64,000 nt of DNA from an uncultured Litoreibacter sp. Lineage in GTDB: Bacteria > Pseudomonadota > Alphaproteobacteria > Rhodobacterales > Rhodobacteraceae. The notes under the pieces were generated by a model, which saw only the letters and a list, made by a program, of their open reading frames with translations, was not told the origin of the DNA and ran no database searches. The translations under genes and the position numbers were made by a program. The stretch is taken from contig CANNGL010000002.1 in the NCBI GenBank assembly GCA_947504205.1, positions 496,001 to 560,000 on the forward strand. The letters are read 5' to 3'. This document shows positions 39,623-49,192 of this stretch, one piece after another (position 1 is the first letter of the stretch; the number at the start of each line of letters is the position of its first letter).

Positions 39623-40365
39623 GACGTCGCCTTTGTTTGCCGAACAAAACCAGCCTCATCCAACAAGGCGTCGGACGCGCTCTCAACCTCAGTTTCCAAT
39701 TCCTTGAGAAACTCGTCCTTGTCCATTCCAGCGGATATGCGAGGTAAGAATTCAACTACGGCGGTTCCCGGTTTCCGGTAAACACCACGCCGCGGCCAGA
39801 ACACACCGCAATTGGTGGCAACAGGCACGCAGTCTTGACCAAGCTGTTCGTACAAGACCGCGGTGCCAACCTTATAGGGCTTTTGCACGCCCGGAGCCAC
39901 GCGCGTGCCTTGGGAATAGATCACCAATTGGCCAGGTAATTGTTGTCCCTTCTTCACGTCTTCCAGCATCTTCTGAATTGCGGCACCGCGCTTGCCACGG
40001 TTCACTGGTACGCAGCCCAGACGATAAGCGTATTGGCCGAGGATCGGAGAGAAGAGCAAGATCCGTTTCATGATAAATTTGCCATGCGGAATGGCGGAGA
40101 AGATCACGATAATATCCAGGAACGACTGATGTTTCGCGGCGATTAAAACTTCGTCAGTGGGCGGGGTGCCCCGGACTTCTGTCTTCAAACCAATCATCCA
40201 TGCAGCACTCCATCGCACATAGGCTGCGTAGGCATGGCACGCACGCAACGCGCCGATGGGGCTGATCAAAGCGTAAGGAAAATAGATGACTGCCAAGACC
40301 GCCATCACCACATACATCATGATGTTGAATATCAGGGACCGCAGCCATTGAATTGCATAAGCCAT
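39619..40365 (-). CDS. 1-acyl-sn-glycerol-3-phosphate acyltransferase (PlsC family)
   Basis: A 248-residue inner-membrane lysophosphatidate acyltransferase. A hydrophobic anchor at about 12-35 precedes the HX4D catalytic motif HQSFLD. The usual FPEGTR motif is present as YSQGTRVAPG, with Gln in place of Glu. NRGKRG is motif II. It should make phosphatidate from acyl-ACP or acyl-CoA. It lies next to ftsEX in the same direction. Confidence 0.85.
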   Translation of the reverse strand: MAYAIQWLRSLIFNIMMYVVMAVLAVIYFPYALISPIGALRACHAYAAYVRWSAAWMIGLKTEVRGTPPTDEVLIAAKHQSFLDIIVIFSAIPHGKFIMKRILLFSPILGQYAYRLGCVPVNRGKRGAAIQKMLEDVKKGQQLPGQLVIYSQGTRVAPGVQKPYKVGTAVLYEQLGQDCVPVATNCGVFWPRRGVYRKPGTAVVEFLPRISAGMDKDEFLKELETEVESASDALLDEAGFVRQTKATS

Positions 40366-40368
40366 GGA

Positions 40369-41280
40369 TCAAGTCACCTCTTTCAAAACACGTAGCGCGG
40401 CTCCGCGGGTCGCCCAAAATGCAACGGTGGCGACAAGCAAAGGGATAACCAGTGGCCAGAGCCATTGCCAGCCTACAAAGCCGAGCCCTGTCAAAAAGCC
40501 ACCTGCCTCTGATGCACTGGGCAACAAAGCAACCGCGATCATTCCCAAAACCGCACCGACCAAGCCACCACCAAATGCCCGAACCGTGAAACGCCTAACA
40601 AAGGCGCGCGCAATGTAAGTGTCGGTTGCGCCGACAAGACGCGTTACGCGTATTACCTGAGCGTTTGCAGCAAGCGCCGCGCGCGCTGCCAACGTGATCA
40701 TCGCGGCAACCGATGCGCCAATCAAACCAATCGCCAGCCAGCCAAGCAACCGCAGCCGTTCCGCCGCATTGATCAGGGGTCTGCGCCATCTCGTATGATC
40801 GTCAAGGAACGCTCCGGGTGCTTCAGCAGCTAGTCGGAGACGCAAACCCTCAGCGTCGTATCCATCGGCATCCTCAACAACCTCGATCAGCCGCGGGATC
40901 GGTAGTTCTTCAACCGGTAAGTCCGGACCAAACCAAGGCTCAAGCAACAGTCTTTGTTCTTCTTCAGATAGGATACGAGAGCGTGCCACGCCGGGTGTGG
41001 TCCGCAAGACTTCCTGAGCCGCACGTGTTTGTAGGTCTAGTTCTTCGAGAGGCGCCGAAATCCGAACTGTGGAGCTCTGTGCCAATTCGGAGGCCCACCG
41101 ATCTGCAAGACGGCCCGTAGCAAAAGAAAGTGCCAAGGCAAACACCGCCAGAAACGCCATCGCGCCCGACGTGAAAACGGTCAACCAAGACGTAAAGCCC
41201 GAGGGGGGCACGACGCGATCAGCCTGCGGATCCCCTCTCACCACCTCAAACATCGAGGAAAGCCTTCCAACGACGTTCAA
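40369..41280 (-). CDS. ftsX: cell-division ABC transporter permease FtsX
   Basis: 303 residues. After an N-terminal cytoplasmic arm there is one helix (about 32-52), a periplasmic domain of about 100 residues, then three helices in the C-terminal half. FtsX with FtsE controls peptidoglycan hydrolases at the septum. The start is TTG overlapping ftsE as TTGA. The sequence is divergent, as is usual for FtsX; the call relies on the ftsE pairing and topology. Confidence 0.9.
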   Translation of the reverse strand: MNVVGRLSSMFEVVRGDPQADRVVPPSGFTSWLTVFTSGAMAFLAVFALALSFATGRLADRWASELAQSSTVRISAPLEELDLQTRAAQEVLRTTPGVARSRILSEEEQRLLLEPWFGPDLPVEELPIPRLIEVVEDADGYDAEGLRLRLAAEAPGAFLDDHTRWRRPLINAAERLRLLGWLAIGLIGASVAAMITLAARAALAANAQVIRVTRLVGATDTYIARAFVRRFTVRAFGGGLVGAVLGMIAVALLPSASEAGGFLTGLGFVGWQWLWPLVIPLLVATVAFWATRGAALRVLKEVT

Positions 41281-41954
41281 AGATCTGCTCCGGCCAATTG
41301 CAACCGTTTGTCCTTGATACGCAAAACGCGCGCAGAAATCTGGCTTTTGGCCATGCGGATCAGGTTCAAATCATGTGTTGCGATGAGGACCGATTTTCCC
41401 ATGCGATTGAGTTCGATCAACAAGGACAACAAGCGTTGAGACATTTCCCAGTCAACGTTTCCCGTGGGCTCGTCTGCCAATATAACATCTGGATCCATGA
41501 TGATCGCCCTTGCAAGTGCTGCACGCTGGCGTTCGCCCCCTGACAACTCTGGCGGGCGTTGATTTTGTTGCGACGTAAGCCCAACCCAGGAAATCAACTC
41601 ATTGAGGTTCTGTTGCTCTGCTTGCACATCCCGACCCGAAACCGTGAGCGGCAGGGCAATATTCTCAGCAACGCTCAGATGGTCTAGAAACTTGCAATCC
41701 TGATGGACCACTCCGATGCGGCGTCTGGCCATGGCAATCTGGTCGCGTTCAAGGTCGCGAACATCGGTGCCAAACACCTGTACGGCCCCACCACTTGCGA
41801 CCAGTTCCATATAGCAAAGCTTAAGGAAAGTTGACTTCCCTGCCCCCGAGGGACCAGTCAGGAAGTGAAAGGACCCCGGCTGCAGACGCAACGACATGTC
41901 GTTCAGCAATTCTCCGCCGCCATAGTTATAGGCAGCGTTTTCCAGCTCAATCAC
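41277..41954 (-). CDS. ftsE: cell-division ATP-binding protein FtsE
   Basis: A 225-residue ABC ATPase. Walker A GPSGAGKST, Q-loop VVHQDCKFL, signature LSGGERQRAALAR, Walker B VILADEPTGNVD and H-loop LIATHDLNLI are all intact. It is coupled to ftsX and diverges from a zinc-ribbon protein gene. Confidence 0.95.
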   Translation of the reverse strand: MIELENAAYNYGGGELLNDMSLRLQPGSFHFLTGPSGAGKSTFLKLCYMELVASGGAVQVFGTDVRDLERDQIAMARRRIGVVHQDCKFLDHLSVAENIALPLTVSGRDVQAEQQNLNELISWVGLTSQQNQRPPELSGGERQRAALARAIIMDPDVILADEPTGNVDWEMSQRLLSLLIELNRMGKSVLIATHDLNLIRMAKSQISARVLRIKDKRLQLAGADL

Positions 41955-42116
41955 CCAAGGCCTCTTTCATTATCGCTTATGTGAACAATTACGCCATAGC
42001 TGGCAACTCTTGCAATGAGTTGGAAACACTAATGCTTGGATAAAGCGAATCGTCGCGATATGACGAGGGGCGAGATTCAGGTTAGGCGCCGATTTAGGGC
42101 GCAGTACGGGGAACAC

Positions 42117-42986
42117 ATGCGGCTGACTTGCCCGAATTGCGATGCACATTACGAAGTGGATGCCAGCGTCATCCCCGACGAAGGGCGCGATGTCCAATGT
42201 TCAAACTGCAATACGACGTGGTTTCAGGCCGGACCTGACACCGAGAAGGAAGCGACTTCAGAAACTACTGACACCGCAGATGATTTCGAGCGGCCAGAAG
42301 GTGACCTGTCAGACGACGCTTCAGCAATGGCCGCTGCTGCTCAACTGGCGGCAGCACGCAATCAACAGCCGCGGCGCCCGCAACTCAAGCCAGAAGACTT
42401 GGATGTGATCGAGCAAGAAGTTGCCCGCGAAACAGCTGCCCGCAAGGCCGAGACAGGCGCTTTAGAGACGCAACCTGATTTGGGTCTCGATGACACAGAA
42501 TCCCTCGAAAGGGCTGAAGCTGCGCGCGATCGTATCGCGCGGCGACGCGGGCAGGACGCTGTGGACGGCGATCAGGTCACACAAGAGCCGACACCGGCCG
42601 ATGATATTGACGAGATCAAACCTGCTCCCCGTCGTGACGATCCGCAAACCAAGAGCGAACTCCTTCCTGATATTGAGGAAATTAATTCGACCTTGAAAGA
42701 GGCCCCGGAACCGGGTGTGGATCCTGAGCCTACGATCACCCCGGCAATGAGTGCTGCGAAATTCCGGCGTGGCTTCCGAATTGGTTTTGGTTTTGCGCTG
42801 CTGATTTTCGCGGCGTTGATCATAGCGTATTTGCGTGGTCCCAGCCTCGCAGAGAGTTTCCCCTCAATGGCAGGCGTGCTTGAGCAATACCACCATAGCA
42901 TTGATGAGTTGCGGGTATCCTTGGACGGCACAGCTCAAACGATGGTGGAGCGGATCAACGGCATGATTGGTCAGGTTTCCAAGTAG
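42117..42986 (+). CDS. zinc-ribbon (MJ0042-type) membrane protein
   Basis: 289 residues. The N-terminal zinc ribbon has CPNC and CSNC (about residues 5-32). An acidic, Pro/Glu/Asp-rich linker (about 45-205) leads to one hydrophobic helix (about 224-243, FGFALLIFAALIIAYL) and a short C-terminal segment. This architecture is widespread in alphaproteobacteria with no firm function. The ATG at 42117 fits the family; the frame extends to 42036. It diverges from ftsEX. Confidence 0.8.
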   Translation: MRLTCPNCDAHYEVDASVIPDEGRDVQCSNCNTTWFQAGPDTEKEATSETTDTADDFERPEGDLSDDASAMAAAAQLAAARNQQPRRPQLKPEDLDVIEQEVARETAARKAETGALETQPDLGLDDTESLERAEAARDRIARRRGQDAVDGDQVTQEPTPADDIDEIKPAPRRDDPQTKSELLPDIEEINSTLKEAPEPGVDPEPTITPAMSAAKFRRGFRIGFGFALLIFAALIIAYLRGPSLAESFPSMAGVLEQYHHSIDELRVSLDGTAQTMVERINGMIGQVSK

Positions 42987-43002
42987 CCTCGACCTGCTTG
43001 GA

Positions 43003-45615
43003 CTAGAATCGATCGAGCAAACGCTTCAGATAATCACGCTCAACATCTGGCCGCTCTTGTTCACCTGATCTCTTGCGGATTTCGTCTCTCAGTTCCTGAG
43101 CGCGCCTACGGGCCTCCTGCCCTTGCAACATCGAGTCCTCGGACCCAATCATCCCGTCTGACCCCGCCTCGCGACCAAGCGGGTCACGATTTCGGCCATC
43201 TGTTGTGCCGGCAGTCTGGCCCTGCTGACCACCTTGTTGCTGCTGTTGCTGGGCCATCGCTTCGCCAAGATCGCGAATGCCTTCCCTCAGTGCCTCCATG
43301 GCATCAGATTGGGCACCCAGCGCTTCCGCCGTTTGGTTCTGGCGAAGTGCATCTTCAGCGCGATCCATAGCCTCGCCCGCACGGCCTAGACTTTCGCGGG
43401 CGGCATCACCTTCTGGCGTCCCCGCTCCGGGGAGATTGCGGCGCTGGCGTTCGAGCTCGTTACGGAGTGCTTGCTGCCGGTCGGCCAGCGACCCGCTCTC
43501 TTGTCCATCGCCCTGACCGTTTTGCTGGTTCTGCGCCTGATCCGAGCCGCCGCCCTGACCCTGCTGACCTTGTTGCGGGTTGCGTCCACCTTGGCCTTCA
43601 TGGCTTTGTCCGCGGCCCTGCCCGCCGTTGCGACCCTGGTTTTGAGAGTTTTCGCCAGCTTGAGCGCCATCGTTGAATTGTTCCTGAAGATCACGGAACG
43701 CTTCGTCGCTAAGCCCTTGTTGATTGCGCAGTGTTTCCTGTAATCCTTCCATCGCCTGCTGGCCTTGACCCTGCTGACCTTGTTGGCCCTGCTGACCACG
43801 CGCAACCTGCATGTTCTGCATCATTTCCATGAGTTGGTTGAGCAACTGCTGGGCCTCAGCCATCCGACCTTGCTCCATCAATTCCTGAATTTGGTCGAGC
43901 ATGTCCTGCAATTCGTCGCTGGTGATCTCTTCGCCCTGTTGCTGGTTCTGGGCCTGTTGATCTCCGTCCTGTCGCTCAGCGTTCTGTGCAAGCTGTTCCA
44001 TGTAGTCGCGCATTGCGTCGCGAAGCTGTTCCATCAGTTCAGCAATTTCTTCGTCAGTCGCGCCGTCCTCCATCGCCTCAGCAAGACGCTCTTGAGCACG
44101 ACGCAGAGCTTCTAGTGCATCGGAAAGAATACCGTCTTCTAGCAAAACGGCGGTAGCCCACAGAAGTTCGGCTATTTCGTCTCGTTTTTCACTAGAAAGC
44201 CCATACTGGTTGTGAATATCCAAACGCGTAATGCCCATCCGCAGCATCAAATATGCGCGCTCGCTTGGGAAAAACCCGTCTGGCTTGTGGCTAATCGTCC
44301 GCAGAATTTGCTCGACCCGTGTCGCGTTCTCGATCGACCACAGCAGGTCTCGCCGTTGTTCGATCACCGCTTTTGCCACGGGTTGAAAGAATCTGCGTCC
44401 CGGCAAGTCGACTTCTAGCGCGAAGGGTTCACTTTCGTTTGCTTGAACATCGGAAACCGTCAACGTGACCGTCACCGGCAACCCTGCCCAAGGATGCTCA
44501 GCCATATTTTCGATCAACACTTCGGTAAAATCTGCTCGATCGCCACGGATCGGCATCGGCAAATCGAAGACCACAGTATCGCGCGGCTCGGGGTCAATCG
44601 TCAGGCCATATCTTCGATCGACACGATCCAAATCCAGCGCAATTTCTGCAATGCCTCTTTCGATACCGTAGTCATCGCGCGCATCGAAGGGCAGTTCCAT
44701 ATCACCAGACACCCTGCGCGTAATCTCTTCGGTCACCTCTACGACGGGCCGCGCATCCGCAGTAACGTGAATAGACCATTGGGCGTCTTCAGCGCCTTCT
44801 ACCGCCAGTTCGCCACTTTGGACAATTTCGAAACTCTGGGCGGATGGCGTCGAGGCATCGTCCGTTACCGGACGCCCGGAAACGCTTTCGCTGACCGCAA
44901 ACTGCGATGTATCACCGTACAAACGTACTGTCGCCAGACTGCCAGTTGGCACCTCAAGTTCTGCTAGATCAATATCGTTCAAATACAGCGACGGTTTGCC
45001 GGTATAGCTAGGCGGCTCGATCCAAATCTCCCAGCTTGGTCCAACAACACCAAGGCCATTTTCAGCAAGAGAACCGTCGTCGAAAGCCTGAGGTTTGTTG
45101 GTCGCGACACCTAACCCGATCGTTAGGACGGCAAGAAGCAAAGCAATGTATCGCAGCCCATAACCATCGCGATCTGAAACTCGCAAGTCACCCGAAACAG
45201 ACTTGGCTTGCGCTAGACGTGCCGTCATGCGCGTCTGATGCGCGTCCCATACTGCTTGAGATGCTGCGTCCGTCGTGCCGATCGCTTGATCGTCCAAAGC
45301 AGCACTGATCGGGCGGCCTACCATCGCTCTATCAATGCGATCAAGCGCTTCTGCCCAACTGGGCATCTGGAAAGACTTAATGGCGTAATACATCGCGCCA
45401 ATGACGCCTGAGAGTGCGGCAACACCGCTTAACCAGCTCAGCTCCAGCGGCGCGTCGCGTAGAATACCCGAAGCCAAAAGCGCCCAAACAAGCAGAATAA
45501 CGGTCCAAAGAGGCCAAAACGCACGCACAAGTCTCTCAGCGGCTAAGCCAAGAAAAGTCTTTCTCCACTGCCACTTAAGGCTGCTGAGAGTTTCGCTCTG
45601 CGGTGTGATCTTCAT
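43003..45615 (-). CDS. DUF4175/TIGR02302 family protein with Gln/Gly-rich tail
   Basis: An 870-residue envelope protein. Two membrane helices lie near 33-50 and 62-80 and a third at about 153-171. A large periplasmic-type region follows (about 180-520). The part from about 540 to 805 is rich in Gln, Gly, Met and Glu (for example QQGQQGQQGQGQQ), includes helical LLNQLMEMMQNM stretches, and is probably disordered or coiled. The C-terminus has REAGSDGMIGSEDSMLQGQEARR, a DUF4175 mark. The role is unknown. It follows lysA by 33 bp in the same direction. Confidence 0.85.
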   Translation of the reverse strand: MKITPQSETLSSLKWQWRKTFLGLAAERLVRAFWPLWTVILLVWALLASGILRDAPLELSWLSGVAALSGVIGAMYYAIKSFQMPSWAEALDRIDRAMVGRPISAALDDQAIGTTDAASQAVWDAHQTRMTARLAQAKSVSGDLRVSDRDGYGLRYIALLLAVLTIGLGVATNKPQAFDDGSLAENGLGVVGPSWEIWIEPPSYTGKPSLYLNDIDLAELEVPTGSLATVRLYGDTSQFAVSESVSGRPVTDDASTPSAQSFEIVQSGELAVEGAEDAQWSIHVTADARPVVEVTEEITRRVSGDMELPFDARDDYGIERGIAEIALDLDRVDRRYGLTIDPEPRDTVVFDLPMPIRGDRADFTEVLIENMAEHPWAGLPVTVTLTVSDVQANESEPFALEVDLPGRRFFQPVAKAVIEQRRDLLWSIENATRVEQILRTISHKPDGFFPSERAYLMLRMGITRLDIHNQYGLSSEKRDEIAELLWATAVLLEDGILSDALEALRRAQERLAEAMEDGATDEEIAELMEQLRDAMRDYMEQLAQNAERQDGDQQAQNQQQGEEITSDELQDMLDQIQELMEQGRMAEAQQLLNQLMEMMQNMQVARGQQGQQGQQGQGQQAMEGLQETLRNQQGLSDEAFRDLQEQFNDGAQAGENSQNQGRNGGQGRGQSHEGQGGRNPQQGQQGQGGGSDQAQNQQNGQGDGQESGSLADRQQALRNELERQRRNLPGAGTPEGDAARESLGRAGEAMDRAEDALRQNQTAEALGAQSDAMEALREGIRDLGEAMAQQQQQQGGQQGQTAGTTDGRNRDPLGREAGSDGMIGSEDSMLQGQEARRRAQELRDEIRKRSGEQERPDVERDYLKRLLDRF

Positions 45616-45648
45616 CGCAAAATCCCGACGGGCTGAGACCCCATAGTC

Positions 45649-46914
45649 TCATAGCCATGAGGGAATGGTATCGCGATTTAGCATCTCGTCAAAGGTCGGG
45701 CGTGGCCGAATGACACCGAAGTGATCGCCTTGGACCAAAACCTCGGGAATTAACGGGCGTGAATTATACTCCGACGCCATCACCGCGCCATAAGCGCCGG
45801 CTGAGCGAAATGCGACCAATTCACCAGCTTTCATAGACGGCATGACGCGCTCTTTGGCGAACGTATCGCCACTTTCGCAAACCGGTCCGACAATATCATA
45901 CTTGGCCGGTTCTTCCCCGGGCGCTGGTTCAACGACAGGCACAATATCATGATGAGCGCCGTACATCGCTGGGCGGATCAGATCGTTCATAGCTGCATCG
46001 AGGATTAGAAACTCGCGGTCTTCACCGGACTTCACGTAGATGACTTCGCTTACAAGCAGGCCTGCGTTCCCAGAAATCAAGCGGCCCGGCTCAATTTCTA
46101 TCTCGCAACCCAGATGACCGACCGTTCGTTTGATCAAGTCGCCGTAGTCCAGAGGCAGAGGTGGAGCCGAATTAGAGCGCTCATAAGGAATACCTAATCC
46201 CCCGCCCAAATCGAGGCGCTTTATTTCATGTCCGTCGGCCCGCAAAACTTCCGTAAGCTCGGCAACCTTCTGATAGGCGAGTTCGAAGGGCTCAAGATTT
46301 ACCAATTGGCTACCGATATGAACATCGATACCGACGACGTTCAGACCGGGAAGGCTTGCGGCAAGCGCATAGACCTCTCTCGCGCGGGAAATCGGTATGC
46401 CGAACTTGTTCTCAGACTTCCCGGTGGCAATCTTTTCGTGGGTCTTGGCATCTACATCTGGATTTACGCGAATGGTAATCGGGGCGTCGATCCCGAGGGA
46501 TGATGCAATCTCTGAAAGGGCCTGCATCTCCGGCTCGCTTTCCACGTTAAACTGCCGGATACCTCCCTTCAGCGCGAGGGTCATTTCTTCACGGGTTTTT
46601 CCAATACCGGAAAAGACAATGCGGCTGCCGGGAACACCTGCCGCGATGGCCCGACGATATTCCCCGCCAGAGACCACATCCATGCCCGCGCCCAGATCTC
46701 CCAGCAACTTGATCACAGCTAGGTTGCTATTTGATTTCATGGCGTAACAAACCAAATGCTCGGTGCCATCGAGAGCTTGATCAAACAGCTCGTAATGACG
46801 CTTTAAGGTTGCCGCTGAGTAGACATAAAACGGTGCGCCAACCGTCGCCGCGATGTCGGCTACACGAACGTCTTCGGCGTAGAGTTCGCCCGAGCGATAG
46901 AGAAAATGATCCAT
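45649..46914 (-). CDS. lysA: diaminopimelate decarboxylase
   Basis: A 421-residue PLP enzyme making L-lysine from meso-DAP. The PLP Lys is in CYAMKSNSNLAVIK, and GVDVHIGSQL-like VGIDVHIGSQL, EPGRLISGNAG and CESGDTFAKER are all present. AAGGGGCG precedes the ATG. It is 9 bp after the DUF2834 stop. Length is normal. Confidence 0.97.
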   Translation of the reverse strand: MDHFLYRSGELYAEDVRVADIAATVGAPFYVYSAATLKRHYELFDQALDGTEHLVCYAMKSNSNLAVIKLLGDLGAGMDVVSGGEYRRAIAAGVPGSRIVFSGIGKTREEMTLALKGGIRQFNVESEPEMQALSEIASSLGIDAPITIRVNPDVDAKTHEKIATGKSENKFGIPISRAREVYALAASLPGLNVVGIDVHIGSQLVNLEPFELAYQKVAELTEVLRADGHEIKRLDLGGGLGIPYERSNSAPPLPLDYGDLIKRTVGHLGCEIEIEPGRLISGNAGLLVSEVIYVKSGEDREFLILDAAMNDLIRPAMYGAHHDIVPVVEPAPGEEPAKYDIVGPVCESGDTFAKERVMPSMKAGELVAFRSAGAYGAVMASEYNSRPLIPEVLVQGDHFGVIRPRPTFDEMLNRDTIPSWL

Positions 46915-46923
46915 AACGCCCCT

Positions 46924-47238
46924 TTAGACTGCTCTGGAGCGCAGGAAAAGATACAGCGGTAGCCCACAACTCACCCCGATGCAGAACGTCGCAGGAATTG
47001 CCAAAAGGCCCATCCAGTTTTTGTGTGTCCAAGTTTCGGCTAAGATCCATAGTGTCAGCGTAACAGCGGCGATTGTCAGATCCCAAACGAGTCCCGACGT
47101 GGCGGCGTTTGCATGCCAAGCGTCGATCATTGCAGCCAGATCATAACCGTTTTCGTTGAACCAGCTGATGAACCAACTCATGGGATGAATCGTACCCCAG
47201 ACGGCCAAGGCCAAGTACAAATAACGTAGATTGGACAT
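46924..47238 (-). CDS. DUF2834 membrane protein
   Basis: 104 residues with three hydrophobic segments, including LALAVWGTIHPMSWFISWF and TIAAVTLTLWILAETW. The family is uncharacterised. The ATG at 47238 has AGGAGG six bases upstream; the frame extends to 47346 without support. It is 9 bp upstream of lysA and probably cotranscribed. Confidence 0.8.
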   Translation of the reverse strand: MSNLRYLYLALAVWGTIHPMSWFISWFNENGYDLAAMIDAWHANAATSGLVWDLTIAAVTLTLWILAETWTHKNWMGLLAIPATFCIGVSCGLPLYLFLRSRAV

Positions 47239-47430
47239 CGCGCCCTCCTGATCAGCACAATCGTGATCTAATGCAGTTGCCGTCAGACGCAATGGCATAT
47301 CTGGGTTCACAGGCGCCAGGTGGCGACGCAACGTCGCATTTGCCACTTACTTTACTGCCTGATTGAAGGGTAAAGGCTATTTATCTATACGAACAAAGCC
47401 TGTTGTGGCGCGCCGGGAGAGGAATGCATC

Positions 47431-49080
47431 ATGTCCGAGATTGAACGCGAAAGCATGGAATACGACATCGTTATTGTCGGGGCCGGACCTGCAGGTCTGT
47501 CGGCCGCTATCCGCCTGAAACAACTCGATTCCGACCTGAATGTCGTTGTGCTCGAAAAAGGATCTGAAGTCGGGGCGCACATTTTATCAGGTGCCGTGCT
47601 CGATCCAGTTGGTCTCGATGCGCTGCTGCCAGACTGGCGCGACATGGGCGCTCCAATCAACGTCCCGGTCAAACAAGACAATTTCTATATGCTGGGCAGT
47701 GATGGCTCATTGCGAATTCCTAACTTCGTTATGCCACCGCTGATGAACAACCACGGCAACTATATCGTGTCCATGGGCAATGTGTGTCGCTGGATGGCTG
47801 AGAAAGCCGAAGAAATGGGTGTCGAAATTTTCCCCGGAATGGCCTGTTCAGATATCGTTTATGGTGAGAACGGCGAGGTTAAGGGTGTTGTCGCTGGTGA
47901 ATTTGGACTGAACCCCGATGGCACTCACTCCGATGGTTACGAACCCGGCATGGAGTTGCACGGCAAATACGTTTTCTTAGGTGAAGGCGTGAGAGGATCG
48001 CTGTCTAAGAAGGTTATCGCTAAGTACGAACTTGCGGTGAATGCAAATCCGCAGAAATACGGCCTCGGCATGAAAGAGATCTGGGAGATCGACCCGGAAA
48101 AACATAGCGAAGGTACAGTGACCCACACTATGGGCTGGCCACTTGGCAAGAACGCTGGCGGCGGATCATTCATCTATCATCTTGAAAACAATCAGGTCTA
48201 TGTCGGCTTCGTGGTCCATCTGAACTACGAAAATCCTCACCTGTTCCCTTACATGGAGTTCCAGCGGTTCAAGCACCACCCAATGGTCGCTGAACTTCTA
48301 AAAGGCGGCAAACGCGTGGCCTATGGCGCACGGGCGATCACAGAAGGTGGGTGGCAGTCCTTACCAAAAACCTCATTCCCCGGCGGCGCACTTTTGGGAT
48401 GCTCAGCGGGCATGGTGAATGTGCCGCGCATCAAGGGCAATCACAACGCGATGCTCTCGGGCAAAGCCGCTGCCGAAGCCGCCTATCAGGCCATTCAAGA
48501 CGGTCGTGCGGGTGATGAGTTAGACGCATATGATGGTGAAGTTCGCAACGGACCCATTGGAAAAGATCTTAAACGTGTCCGCAACGTGAAGCCACTTTGG
48601 TCCAACTATGGTTTGACGGCGTCGCTGGCGATCGGGGGCGCGGATATGTGGATGAACAACCTGTTCAATTGGTCGCCTCTGAACCTGAAACACGGCAAAT
48701 CGGACGCCCAAGCGACCGGAGAGGCGAGCAAGCACAAGCCAATCGACTATCCAAAACCAGATGGGACGCTTAGCTTTGATCGGCTGACAAACGTAGCTTT
48801 TGCCTTCACAAATCACGAAGAAAGCCAGCCCGCACATCTGAAATTGACCGATGACACAGTTCCCGTCGGCGTAAACTTACCAAAATATGGCGGGCCTTCG
48901 GCTAGATACTGCCCGGCCGGTGTCTACGAGTTTGTTGAGGAAGAGAACAAAGACACGAGGTTTGTCATCAACTTTCAGAACTGTGTGCACTGCAAGACAT
49001 GTGACATCAAAGATCCCAGCCAGAACATCACATGGACAACCCCGCAGGGTGGAGACGGACCCAACTATCCCAATATGTAG
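47431..49080 (+). CDS. electron-transfer-flavoprotein:ubiquinone oxidoreductase
   Basis: A 549-residue membrane-peripheral enzyme that passes electrons from ETF to ubiquinone, draining acyl-CoA, dimethylglycine and sarcosine oxidation. The FAD fold VGAGPAGLSAAIRL is at about 13-26. The C-terminal [4Fe-4S] cluster Cys are in ARYCPAGVYEF and QNCVHCKTCDIKDP. Length matches the family. It connects functionally with the dimethylglycine-dehydrogenase-like gene at 60522. Confidence 0.96.
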   Translation: MSEIERESMEYDIVIVGAGPAGLSAAIRLKQLDSDLNVVVLEKGSEVGAHILSGAVLDPVGLDALLPDWRDMGAPINVPVKQDNFYMLGSDGSLRIPNFVMPPLMNNHGNYIVSMGNVCRWMAEKAEEMGVEIFPGMACSDIVYGENGEVKGVVAGEFGLNPDGTHSDGYEPGMELHGKYVFLGEGVRGSLSKKVIAKYELAVNANPQKYGLGMKEIWEIDPEKHSEGTVTHTMGWPLGKNAGGGSFIYHLENNQVYVGFVVHLNYENPHLFPYMEFQRFKHHPMVAELLKGGKRVAYGARAITEGGWQSLPKTSFPGGALLGCSAGMVNVPRIKGNHNAMLSGKAAAEAAYQAIQDGRAGDELDAYDGEVRNGPIGKDLKRVRNVKPLWSNYGLTASLAIGGADMWMNNLFNWSPLNLKHGKSDAQATGEASKHKPIDYPKPDGTLSFDRLTNVAFAFTNHEESQPAHLKLTDDTVPVGVNLPKYGGPSARYCPAGVYEFVEEENKDTRFVINFQNCVHCKTCDIKDPSQNITWTTPQGGDGPNYPNM

Positions 49081-49192
49081 CTGATGCATGCGATGCGACT
49101 CATCGCCACGAACCGGCGACCGCATGGACAAGTCTCATAGGCCCGAATAGTCTCTGCCGAAGAGATAAATTGAGCATATAGGGCATTGAGAA

